A stretch of 64,000 bases of DNA from Echinicola shivajiensis. Its GTDB lineage: Bacteria > Bacteroidota > Bacteroidia > Cytophagales > Cyclobacteriaceae. Location: assembly GCF_018642165.1 (NCBI RefSeq), contig NZ_JAHHZM010000010.1:1-64000 (forward strand), read 5' to 3'. Positions within the stretch are counted from its first letter, which is position 1, and each line of letters opens with the position of its first letter. The notes under the pieces are model-generated. The model saw only the letters and a list, made by a program, of their open reading frames with translations, was not told the origin of the DNA and made no database searches. Positions 6,776 to 16,400 of the stretch are shown here, piece after piece. A program made the translations under genes and the position numbers.

Positions 6776-9700
6776 TTAATCAAATAAATCGTTTTTAACA
6801 TCCCTAGCCAATCCTTTGGCCATATCGATAACATCCAAATCCGGATAAATCACTTCGATATCATCAAAGGACATATCAAATGGTTCTCCCTCCCTGTAGT
6901 GTACAGGGAATACTACTCCAAACTGGATGTCAGGCCCCCATTCATAGGAAGCAAGATTGTGTCGCCATGTTTCGGAAATTGAGAACCAACCAATACCCAG
7001 ACTGGCTCTTGCAAAGGCATTGAGGTCAAAGGTGAATTTTGGATTGACGGTGATTCTTCCTTCAGCATCCAATGCCAGACCTGTTTGTGGGCTCCAATTA
7101 ACATCCACCTCTGCAGCAGCCTCGCCTTCCAATCCCAAGGTTCCTGCCAGCTCAATTCCACCACTAAGGCTGGCAATGGCCACACTGACCCCTAAGCTCA
7201 GATCACCCCTTAGGGTCAAGCCAGCGTCAGCAGGAATGGCAAATTCACCATGACCAGCCACGGTGGTTTCCTCTTCCCTTTCAGGATTATAGGTGATTTC
7301 TGCGGATAGGTTTCTTAGTTCTCCTGGTCCAAAGCCTGCGGTAAAATCCAAGCCACCACCTATCTGGGCTACCAGTCCTATACTTCTTGGGCCCAACGGG
7401 ATGGCGAAAAGGGGGATTTCTATGGTAGGTACGCTGAAGAGGTTTCTATTGATTTCTCTTCTTCGGAATACTTCATAGCTATCTGAAGAAAGCCTGGCAG
7501 TGACTTCTATTTCTCCCTCAGGGGTGAAATTCACGCCTGCAGTGGCCGCTAGCCATGGCGTAAGCTGTAGGGTGAGACTACCACCACCATATACCCGCAT
7601 GGTATCATCAGGTTCTCCAGTAGGTTCCCCATCATCTCCTATTGCCCTATTGGTAGCGCCTACATTCACGGTTCCGCTGAGCATACCTCGACTATAGGAG
7701 GCAGATCCTTCAATGGTCAAGGCGCCATTTTCATAAGTAACCGTAAGGGAGGAAGAAATTCCAGGTATATCTGGTTGGGCGGTACCGGAAACAAAAATAT
7801 CATATTCCTCTGCCCCTGCTTCCTTGGAAACACGGGCTTCCACATTACCACCGGTAATGCCAGGTATATCAGAACTCAGATCAAAGTTTCCACCAATGGA
7901 AAAGCCTTCTTCACCATATTCCACAGTCATTGAACCATGTTCAATACCAGGGATGTCCAGTTCCGCTTCACCTGTAGCGGTGAAGCCAGTTTCCTGTGAA
8001 TAATCAGCATTTATAGTGGCTGTTTTTACTCCTGTGACTTTATTTCGAGGTATTGTTAAAGTTCCACCGACACTCCACAAGCTGTTTTCGTAAGCTATTC
8101 GAGTACTGGCTTGGGTATTTCCGAAAAGAGCTTCATCAAAATTGATTTCTCCTCTTAAATACAGTCCTTCTCTTTCAGAATATCCTGCAGTAATATTTCC
8201 GGCGGCAATGTCTGGCATTTCCAGTTCTACATCACCGTTAACTCCGAAACCATCGACAGTGCTATATCCTACTGTTAAAGTCGTTGAATTTACATTTAGC
8301 CGTGGTATTGGAATATTAATATTTGAAGGACTGTACTCTGCGTTAAAATAAATTTCTTTTCCCCTTACTCCCACTCTGATGGTAGCATTTTCCAAAAATG
8401 ACAAGGATGGTGTTAAAACTCCTTCAGCTATAATTCCTTCATCCGTAATTTCAAATCCTGAAAACGAAATAGGGCTTAAATGAGTAAAATCCAATCCAAT
8501 ATCGGGCAAATTGCCCAACATACCCGCATATTGGCTTTCCGACTTCTTAATATTGACTTGAAATGTTCCTTCTGGGGCATTGAAATTTTCTGGTAGATCC
8601 CAAGCTACCGTCATTGTACCTATTTGTGCATCTTTCTCCTGACTATCATATCCCGCACTAATATTAATTTGAGAGATGCTCAATCCAGCTACAGCTTTGG
8701 ACAAAGTACTTTCTGGAGAAACTGGAATTGACAAAACAGTTTCTTCATGAGGAAAAAGTTGCATCAAATACCCATCATCGGGAGTCATGAGAGCAAATTC
8801 AGTTGGGGCACCAGGCTCCCCAATATTACCCAAGTCCTCAAGGTCTGAAAGGTGCATTCCTTGTGTGATTTCCTCTCTGGTCCAATAGTGGGAGGTTCCT
8901 CCTCCATCACTATCTATTTCCACCATTTCAAATATTAGGTCATTTGAGGCCATATAGGTATTGGCATCTGCTTGGGTGTTACTTTCCCCATTTGCCTCCA
9001 GATAATCCCTTACTGTACTTTCTACATTGCTTCTTGTTTTAGATCCAGAAGATGCATTAGACCTTCCATCTAGCAATTCTAGATTTGGAAAGTCATTACC
9101 TTCTTGATTGTCAGCCCATCCAGCAACTTGGAGTTCAACAATATGATCGACCTCGTACCTATCCTTTCCTTCCTGGACAACTCCATTTTTATTCCAATCT
9201 GGGATAGTAAGCTTTTTTAATAGTGTTCTTCGTCTACCACTTATTTCTCTGTCTCCTGGTATCTTAATTTTTTTTACTCCACTGAAATCTTCATGAAGTC
9301 CCAAATTTTCAATGTTTTGTAGTTTATCCCAAAAGTGATTTTTCCAGTTCCGTACTTGTCGTGGTTTATCATTTGCGTTAGTATCTCTAGAAAAGTTTCG
9401 TTTTCTGATTAGTTTTCTCTGTGAAGCCCATGCTTGATAAACCTGTAGGTGACGGGCCTTGACAGCTGGAAGTCTGAAGATTTTTAGTATTTCATTCGGG
9501 TCTTGAGCTAGTGCTCCTGCCTCCTCCCCATCCTTCTGCACCATCTTGCTCTGTACTGCTGAACTGCTTCCTTGTTGGATGGTATGGGTCAGCTCGTGGG
9601 CAAGTAGGTGCTGACCAGAGGTGCTTTCTGGATCATATTTTCCTTCGTTGAAATAGATATCGTTGCCATGGGTAAAGGCCTGAGCACCGAGGTCTCGGCT

Positions 9701-10300
9701 CCTTTGAACAGCTGAACTGTCCGTATGGACCTTGACATCACTGAAATCAGCCCCAAATCCACTTTCCATATTGGATTGGGTATGGGCATCCATGGAACTT
9801 CCTCCTGTATTAGACTTAATTTGGCTTTCAAGCTGTGGGGAAACGGAATTGTTTTGGTCTGATTTGGCTTGTACATTACCTTCAGCATTTTCATCCTCAC
9901 CTTCATCGCTTGCTTCTGGGCTTTTTTGGAGCTCTTCTTCTTCTAGCTTTTGGAGTTCTTCCTCCTCTTCTTTCTCTTGAACCTGTTCTTCTTCTACCTG
10001 GGCTTGCACTACTGGTGTTACCGTTTCTGCAAGTGGCTTTTCTTGGACTTCAGGCTCTGCTGTTTCCTTTGTTTGAACTTCTTCCTCTTGTTGTGTTTGA
10101 ACAGCGGTGTCTGTAGCATGTTTTGCTGAAGGATCATTGATACCTTCAACTACTTGATCCGCCATTTGATCTGCTTCCAACTCATACTTATCACCTGGTT
10201 GACCCATGTTCAATTTAGCCTGAAAGAAGCTGTCAGTTTGGCTTTGGGCAGCTTTTCCTTTGCTGGAATCGGTTTTTGAGTTAAAAGATTTCATTGGCAA
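6776..10300 (-). CDS. DUF4157 eCIS cargo/effector with HNH-like segment and beta-repeat tail
   Basis: A 1174-aa protein built in modules. Residues 25-51 hold an AKLNMGQPGDKYELEAD segment almost identical in the next gene. Residues 55-150 are a linker rich in E, Q and K with repeated VQxK/LQK units. Residues 155-245 are DUF4157, with GFGADFSDVKVHTD and HELTH at 235-239. Residues 380-420 contain DHIVELQ and NLELLDGRSN, an HNH-nuclease-like layout. From about 500 to 1110 there are many beta-strand repeats with IPGI, GSMTVEYG and GG patterns. DUF4157 is a known marker of eCIS-associated toxins, and the gene is in the eCIS operon, so it is read as cargo. The HNH assignment is tentative; the tail could be a binding or pore-like part. 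No signal peptide. Confidence 0.75.
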   Translation of the reverse strand: MPMKSFNSKTDSSKGKAAQSQTDSFFQAKLNMGQPGDKYELEADQMADQVVEGINDPSAKHATDTAVQTQQEEEVQTKETAEPEVQEKPLAETVTPVVQAQVEEEQVQEKEEEEELQKLEEEELQKSPEASDEGEDENAEGNVQAKSDQNNSVSPQLESQIKSNTGGSSMDAHTQSNMESGFGADFSDVKVHTDSSAVQRSRDLGAQAFTHGNDIYFNEGKYDPESTSGQHLLAHELTHTIQQGSSSAVQSKMVQKDGEEAGALAQDPNEILKIFRLPAVKARHLQVYQAWASQRKLIRKRNFSRDTNANDKPRQVRNWKNHFWDKLQNIENLGLHEDFSGVKKIKIPGDREISGRRRTLLKKLTIPDWNKNGVVQEGKDRYEVDHIVELQVAGWADNQEGNDFPNLELLDGRSNASSGSKTRSNVESTVRDYLEANGESNTQADANTYMASNDLIFEMVEIDSDGGGTSHYWTREEITQGMHLSDLEDLGNIGEPGAPTEFALMTPDDGYLMQLFPHEETVLSIPVSPESTLSKAVAGLSISQINISAGYDSQEKDAQIGTMTVAWDLPENFNAPEGTFQVNIKKSESQYAGMLGNLPDIGLDFTHLSPISFSGFEITDEGIIAEGVLTPSLSFLENATIRVGVRGKEIYFNAEYSPSNINIPIPRLNVNSTTLTVGYSTVDGFGVNGDVELEMPDIAAGNITAGYSEREGLYLRGEINFDEALFGNTQASTRIAYENSLWSVGGTLTIPRNKVTGVKTATINADYSQETGFTATGEAELDIPGIEHGSMTVEYGEEGFSIGGNFDLSSDIPGITGGNVEARVSKEAGAEEYDIFVSGTAQPDIPGISSSLTVTYENGALTIEGSASYSRGMLSGTVNVGATNRAIGDDGEPTGEPDDTMRVYGGGSLTLQLTPWLAATAGVNFTPEGEIEVTARLSSDSYEVFRRREINRNLFSVPTIEIPLFAIPLGPRSIGLVAQIGGGLDFTAGFGPGELRNLSAEITYNPEREEETTVAGHGEFAIPADAGLTLRGDLSLGVSVAIASLSGGIELAGTLGLEGEAAAEVDVNWSPQTGLALDAEGRITVNPKFTFDLNAFARASLGIGWFSISETWRHNLASYEWGPDIQFGVVFPVHYREGEPFDMSFDDIEVIYPDLDVIDMAKGLARDVKNDLFD

Positions 10301-10341
10301 AATTTGGCTCTAATGGTACATCCTAAAAAGTTTATTTATTA

Positions 10342-11835
10342 CTAATTGCCCAATTTCATCAGGTCGATGAAATTGAATACATTGACCTTATTGAGTTCGT
10401 TATTATTGAGGTGTTTTCTTACTTTATCCAATTGATCTGGATTGGTTTTTACCAGTTTTTGATCTGCATCGGCCATGGAATAACTGGGGTGCCCCCCTCC
10501 TCTCCACATCATATTATCCTTATTTTGATGATGGTGCAATTCCTTGATCAGCTTACCAATCATTCCTGACTCATCACTTTTTTCCATTAAGTGCTTCAAT
10601 CCTGCCGTATGCCCGACTTCATGGGGGATGGTGTTTTTGTCGGAACCTGAAATCATTCCTGGAGTATGTTTCTCGTTTAAGTAAACTATAGTGCCGTAAA
10701 ATGGTCCTCTACCATAAGTACCGTTTACCTTGGGATGGCTATCGTCCAGTACCACTATCAAATGCTCAGACATAAAATTAAGGTCGGTAAGTTTATTGAT
10801 GACCCTGACATTGGCAGTAGTGCTGACATCATATACCACATCGATACCAAAAATGCTTTTTCTTAATTTCCCTTTATAGCTGTTTTCAATTTGGCTTTTG
10901 GCAGCACTGGCCAATCCTGCAGCATTAAGTGAAGCATTGCTGCTTTTATTGAGCACAGCCCCTTCGAATTTCAATTTTAGATCAGCTTTGATGGTTTTGC
11001 CATCATATGATTTATAGTTTTCATTCTTGCTCCAGTTCCTTTGGACTTTCTTTTGTACCATGCCTTTTTGTTGCACAGTGTGTGTGAGTTCGTGGGCCAA
11101 AAGCTCTTTGCCCTTATGCGATTCAGGACTGTATTTTCCTGAATTAAAATAGATATCATTACCATGCGTGAAAGCTTGGGCACCAATGGCCTTGCTCATA
11201 TGGTTGGCCCGCTCATCTGTATGAATCCTTACATGACTGAAATCTGCCCCAAAGCCTGTTTCCATTTCATTTTTGATACCTGCATCCATCTTTCTGCCAG
11301 AACCCTTACTTTGATTGAGGCTAGCTTCAATATGATGGGCGCCTTGTTGCCTAGCTGAGGGAGTTTCAGATTTAGTCTGTGCGACTTCTTCTTCTTCTTG
11401 GGATTGAACTGCTTCTTCCTCCTCAGATTTCGTTTGCATGGCTTCTTCCTCTTCTTGGGCTTGAACTTCCTCATCCTCGGCTTTTTGAAGTGGTTCTTCT
11501 GGTTCCGCTTCCGCGGATTTGCTTTGAACAGGTTCTTGCTCTTCTTTTAAGTCTTGTTTTTGAACCATGCTGATCGAAGAGGCCAAAGGTTTTTGTTGCA
11601 ATTCCTCTTCACTTCCTTTTTGTTGTATATGATCTTTTTTAGCGGCAGTATTATTGACAACTTGGTTTGCTACGGCATCTGCTTCTTGCTCATATTTGTC
11701 GCCCGGTTTGCCCATTTCTAGTTTGGCCTGTACACCAAAAAAATCTTTTTGGCCATCTTCCATTCTATTGATAAGGCCTTCATTGGATTGACCTCGTTTA
11801 TTTCTTTTTTTTAGCTCTCTCATAACATCTACCAT
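10342..11835 (-). CDS. DUF4157 eCIS effector with metzincin-type zinc protease motif
   Basis: A 497-aa modular protein. Residues 34-60 repeat the AKLEMGKPGDKYEQEAD module of the neighbouring cargo gene. Residues 70-160 are an E/Q/K-rich linker with VQxK-type units. Residues about 180-255 are DUF4157 (GFGADFSHVRIHTDERA, HELTH at 248-252). The C-terminal domain, from about 265 on, contains HEVGHTAGLKH at 405-415, an exact HExxHxxGxxH zinc motif of metzincin proteases, followed by NMMW near 441-444 as a possible Met-turn. A secreted zinc endopeptidase acting in a target cell is the best reading. Its start overlaps the end of the tape-measure-type gene by 7 bases. The target is unknown. Confidence 0.8.
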   Translation of the reverse strand: MVDVMRELKKRNKRGQSNEGLINRMEDGQKDFFGVQAKLEMGKPGDKYEQEADAVANQVVNNTAAKKDHIQQKGSEEELQQKPLASSISMVQKQDLKEEQEPVQSKSAEAEPEEPLQKAEDEEVQAQEEEEAMQTKSEEEEAVQSQEEEEVAQTKSETPSARQQGAHHIEASLNQSKGSGRKMDAGIKNEMETGFGADFSHVRIHTDERANHMSKAIGAQAFTHGNDIYFNSGKYSPESHKGKELLAHELTHTVQQKGMVQKKVQRNWSKNENYKSYDGKTIKADLKLKFEGAVLNKSSNASLNAAGLASAAKSQIENSYKGKLRKSIFGIDVVYDVSTTANVRVINKLTDLNFMSEHLIVVLDDSHPKVNGTYGRGPFYGTIVYLNEKHTPGMISGSDKNTIPHEVGHTAGLKHLMEKSDESGMIGKLIKELHHHQNKDNMMWRGGGHPSYSMADADQKLVKTNPDQLDKVRKHLNNNELNKVNVFNFIDLMKLGN

Positions 11836-13442
11836 TCAATGAATAATATTCCCTTTTTCCATGGAAATTTTGCCATTCCAATACTCCAAGGCAATTTTTC
11901 CATTAAAATGTCCTGAGTCTTTCTCTCAATGATCAGCTTAGGATACTTGCCCCGGGTATCGAGTTTTCCTTTTCGATAGAGGAATTCTGCCCTTAAAGTA
12001 TCCAGTCCTGTACCTTTTAATGCTGTCCAATGCCCGATCACTATTTTCAATAGCTCATCGGCATGCTCTTTCATTTCGTCTGACAAAATAATTTCACGAT
12101 TGACTATATGATCCATTGGGAGTCCACAGCAATATTTTTCGAATATCATTTCATGGTCAAATGCCATCTCTTCTTTGGTAGCTAAATAGTGAAGTAAATG
12201 AACCGCTCGATCTATATCAGTAAATTCATTTTTATCATTCAATAGCTTACAGTTATTGAAGAGCTCCTTGAAAAAAGGGTGCAAAAGAATCAATCCTGCC
12301 TGGTCCAAATGAAGTTCTTTATCAAAAAAATGATCATCCAATAAATGGTCTTTTTTATGAATTAGGGACGGTGCTTTGCTTTCTTTAGTCAAATTCAAAG
12401 CATTTTTCTCCAATGCTATACTTTCCAATTCATTTGTTTTAGCATCTTTAATTTCTGGAAGTATTGCATTTAAAAATGAATTGGCCTTGCCTCTGTATTT
12501 AGATAAAGCACTGTACCAATTGGATTGGGCTATCTGCTGATAATTGTATTGTTCTATGGCGAGATCATAACTGGTTTGATAGATTTTCAGTAGGTTTTCC
12601 TGCTCTGCTAAAGAGGTACTTTCGAGCTTTTTGATATGATTAAAAAAGGCTGATTGGATTTCTGTTTCCTCTCTTTTCGAAAGTAATAATCGCCATATAT
12701 CCTCTAATACAATTGATTTTCCTTGGCTGGTTATTTGGTTTGGCCAATCTGATAACAGCTTTTGACCTGAGTTCAAGGAGAGCTTTTCTGAACTATAAAC
12801 CGACAGTATACTCTTGATTTGATTATAGCTGAATTGCTTCAAAAATCTGTTTCTCAAATTCACATCGCTTCCACTTTTTTCTAGGAAGCTTAGGAAATTA
12901 GGATGTATAAGAATTGATTTGACACTGTTGACATCAGACCAATTGCTAAAAAACTTAAGCTCTTCCTGATCACTCAGCCACCAAGGTTTTTCGCCAGTTT
13001 CAAGTATTTGAATAGTACTCTTTATTTCTCTTTCCAAGTTTGACAGTCCCAGAGTATGATTCCCACTTAAGCTACTTTTTGTCTGTCTTTCTTTAGAAAG
13101 GAAATTGGCTTGCCTTACCTTTTTTTCTAATTGCTGAAATTGCTGCTCCAATTGTTCCCTGACCTGAGATAAAAGTTGATCTTTTGCCAATTGGCTCATA
13201 GAAGCTTTGGAGCCCTCATACACTTTTGAGGAACTATGCAGGCTTATTTCCAATTTGGGAATTTGATAATGAACATTTTCCATTGTTCTGTCCATTTGCT
13301 CAAGATAAATCTCCAGTAAAGGCAACAATTCAGATGTTAGCCATTCCGCTAGATTATCCTTTAACATTTGGCTCCTTTCAGGACTTGCCTCAAGTACCTC
13401 GCAGTAGATTTTATGGATAATATGTAAAGCCTTATTATCCAT
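11829..13442 (-). CDS. CIS tape-measure-type protein (Afp14-like)
   Basis: A 537-aa protein of the contractile injection system tape measure family (CIS_TMP; Afp14/Pvc14 analogue), which by analogy spans the tube lumen and sets tail length. The N-terminus (HIIHKIYCEVLEASPE, then a LLPLLEIYLEQMD helix and HYQIPKLEISL) and the C-terminus (ALKGTGLDTLRAEFLYRKG, KLIIERKTQDILMEKLPWSI, KFPWKKGILFIEW) carry the marks of the family. The centre is helical and charged. It is short for a true ruler, and some relatives are annotated only by position, so the ruler role is inferred. Its ATG abuts the stop of the 1422-aa gene, and it overlaps the protease cargo gene by 7 bases. Confidence 0.78.
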   Translation of the reverse strand: MDNKALHIIHKIYCEVLEASPERSQMLKDNLAEWLTSELLPLLEIYLEQMDRTMENVHYQIPKLEISLHSSSKVYEGSKASMSQLAKDQLLSQVREQLEQQFQQLEKKVRQANFLSKERQTKSSLSGNHTLGLSNLEREIKSTIQILETGEKPWWLSDQEELKFFSNWSDVNSVKSILIHPNFLSFLEKSGSDVNLRNRFLKQFSYNQIKSILSVYSSEKLSLNSGQKLLSDWPNQITSQGKSIVLEDIWRLLLSKREETEIQSAFFNHIKKLESTSLAEQENLLKIYQTSYDLAIEQYNYQQIAQSNWYSALSKYRGKANSFLNAILPEIKDAKTNELESIALEKNALNLTKESKAPSLIHKKDHLLDDHFFDKELHLDQAGLILLHPFFKELFNNCKLLNDKNEFTDIDRAVHLLHYLATKEEMAFDHEMIFEKYCCGLPMDHIVNREIILSDEMKEHADELLKIVIGHWTALKGTGLDTLRAEFLYRKGKLDTRGKYPKLIIERKTQDILMEKLPWSIGMAKFPWKKGILFIEW

Positions 13443-16400
13443 TTAGCTAAGTGTTTTGGCTTGTGCTCTAATTGCATCCTGAATATAATCTATTCCATCA
13501 AACTCATTAATTAATGCTGAATAATAGTTCACCAAAGTTCCTTCTATATCCAGCTTGATACCTTTTTGTTTCAGTAAAACCATTTGATCCGAAATGATTT
13601 TCAAGATGTTAGTTTCAAATTCATTTCTGAATTTTTCGAAATTAGAAGTATCTTGACACTTGATTATTGTATAGAAAATTTTAACATAGCTTTTATAAAG
13701 GTCCTTTACCTTAGGCATTTCTGGACCATTTTCACTATCCATTTCTAATATGTATTTATGTAATTCCTTAGCGAAAGGAATGATATTTTCACTTAAGTTT
13801 GTGTTCATTTCTCCTGAGACAAAACTTAAAGCTTTATCAGATATAATATCCATAGCTTCGATTGCCCTCTTAAAAATATCCTGTGCAGAACCATTGAGAT
13901 TTTTGAATTCTTCGGAATTTAGGTAAGTGGAAAATCTCTTGTTTTCTAATTGGATAAACCTAGTCCCTTCATCTATACAATTTCCTGATCCATCATTAAT
14001 ATCAATCGTTATGGTTTCACTACTTGCTTGTTCACAGACATTGTCCAATTCTACCATTACCCTTACCGATACTCGCTTCAAATCCGGTGAAAGCTTTTGA
14101 CTTATATTGGTTTTAGTTGTTGGAGAAAGTGGCTTATCATCCAAAAACCAATGATAGCTTGTACCATTAGGGAATGGAGTTGTCACACTTAGTGAAAGAA
14201 TGGAAGTACCTGAAGTTGGATCAGTATTGACGAAACTGGTAAAATTAATATTTGGTCTTTCATAAACCCGCACGGTCAAATCTGTTTCTTGACCATTGAC
14301 CTTAAATTTCAACTCCTTCCCAAGATTAATGTCACTTACTAATAGCGGGTTAAATACATAGCCATTGGCTGTATTTTGAACGGCTTCTCCAGTTACCACC
14401 CCATCTTCAGGGACTACGGTAAATGCAATAGGATTTATCTGCGCATCTCTACAAATCTCTCTAGGATTAAGATCTAAGCGTACTTCTTCTACCGGTTCTT
14501 CAAAAATAATTTCCCCTGTTACTGTAGATGGGCAGGCGCCATTTTTAGGTGTGATAGTAAGGCTAACTGGCAGCTTATTTTCATCATTTACAGGTAGCTG
14601 ATAAACCTTTTGTGGACTTTTGTCTGTTGATTGTGTTCCGTCTCCAAAGTCCCAGACATAATTGGCTTCCTCGAAAATTGGAGTTGCAGAGAACAGTATT
14701 GTTGGATCAGAAACTGGTCCATCAGGTAAATTAAGCGCAAATACCGGGCTTTGATATACTGTAATTTTTGCCGATGTAGGTTCGTCGTTGACCGTGAAGT
14801 TGATAGGCTGACCCAACTTGTCAATAGGAAATAAACTGGCATCTATACTTATTGCGTTTGATCCAACAATGACTCCTGGAACTTCATCTACTACTTTGAT
14901 GGTACCGCCCACTGGGATCACCTCAAATCCAATTGGTGCTTGGTCCAATCCCAGACAATAAGTATCCTCACTTAAGTTTAGGTATACAACTGGACGTGGG
15001 ACAATAAAATTGATGGGAGAACAATCAGAACAGCAACGGTACGGTAGCATAAAGTCAGCCATTACGGTGCCATCCTTAAGGCTACTTTTTAACTGCCCCT
15101 TAGTTAATCCTGAAATGCTTGAAAGACTTTTATCTCCTGATAATGCCTTTTTCAATGTGAGAAGGTCATCCTCAAGTTTTGTGGGGTCTTTGAAAAGATC
15201 ATACTTTTCAGCAATACTGCCATAATCAGCTTTTTCATATACAGCCTCCTTGGATTCTCCCCACTTCTCCATGATGCTCAAACCAGATATGGATTTTTTA
15301 ACTGCTCTTCGTTCTCGGCTGAAATATACCAAGACAAAAGTCCCACCCTTTGTGACTCCAGCCTGATGATCTAAGCCTGGATGGTGTTCAAGGAAATTAC
15401 TTAATTGAAGTCCTTCTAAAATAGTTTTCTTCCTCGAATCGATCTCGGCTTGCAAGATTTTCAATTTATTGGCTGCACAGCAAATGGAGGAATAGAAAAG
15501 AGCTTGTGACTGATAATAGGACTTCAATCTATCGCTGATATCAAGCTTATCAAGACTTTTACTAAACTCCTTCAATTTATTGCATAGGCTTTCGATAGAG
15601 GTTTCATATTTATCAATATAAAAATCATCTAATTCAAAAAGCCTTTCGGGAATATAGTTTGAGATATCATAAGAGGCAGCTATTATCTCAATAGGCTTAT
15701 CAATAAAGGCCTTTTTATAATCTTCAGAGATTTCTATGTCCTTGATATAATTTACTGCTTCTTTCTCTGCAGCTACCTTGATATCATTATAGCTGTAATA
15801 AGGAGTATCCTCCTTTTTGATAGTGCTGTCAAAGACAATACCTAGACTTTCTGAATCTGAACTGATATTTTTGCTTATACTTTCCTGAATACTTGACCGT
15901 GATTCAGTTTTATAATCCTTGGTGGCTTCAAACAAATATGGATAGAGCCTTTGGGCTTCTGCCAAAGAGATCTTTCCGCTATTGATTAAAGCCGCTACAT
16001 CCTCTATGGTAATGGATTTAGGCTCATAAGCTTTATATAAAGGCTCAGCCATCTCTACTTTTGGAGTTACTGTTTCGGCACTTTCCACACTGCTTGCTGC
16101 CATTAGTTTTTTGATATCCAAGGAGGAAAAGAATTGGCTGATCTTACCGGTAATACAGCTGATTTCATCATTCCAAGCTTCCATTAGTAGCATTAGGTCC
16201 TCAAAATGGCATTTATAATCCTCCATTTTGATGCTTTCTAAAACCTGATTAATGGAAAGCGCTTTGACATCAAAATCAAGGTTATAGGTTTTTATCTTAT
16301 CCATTATATTGATCAATGCCTGATTATATGATTTTCCTTGATGTCCTTCGATTCGGTAAAAATCAACCTCATCTGAATCATATTCCAAGGGTTCAATAGG

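Noticed and set aside
11384-11480. CTTCTT-type repeats in the protease cargo gene as a slippage locus
   Set aside because: They encode the Glu-rich linker, are imperfect, and the frame is intact; length change without frameshift is possible but there is no evidence of it.
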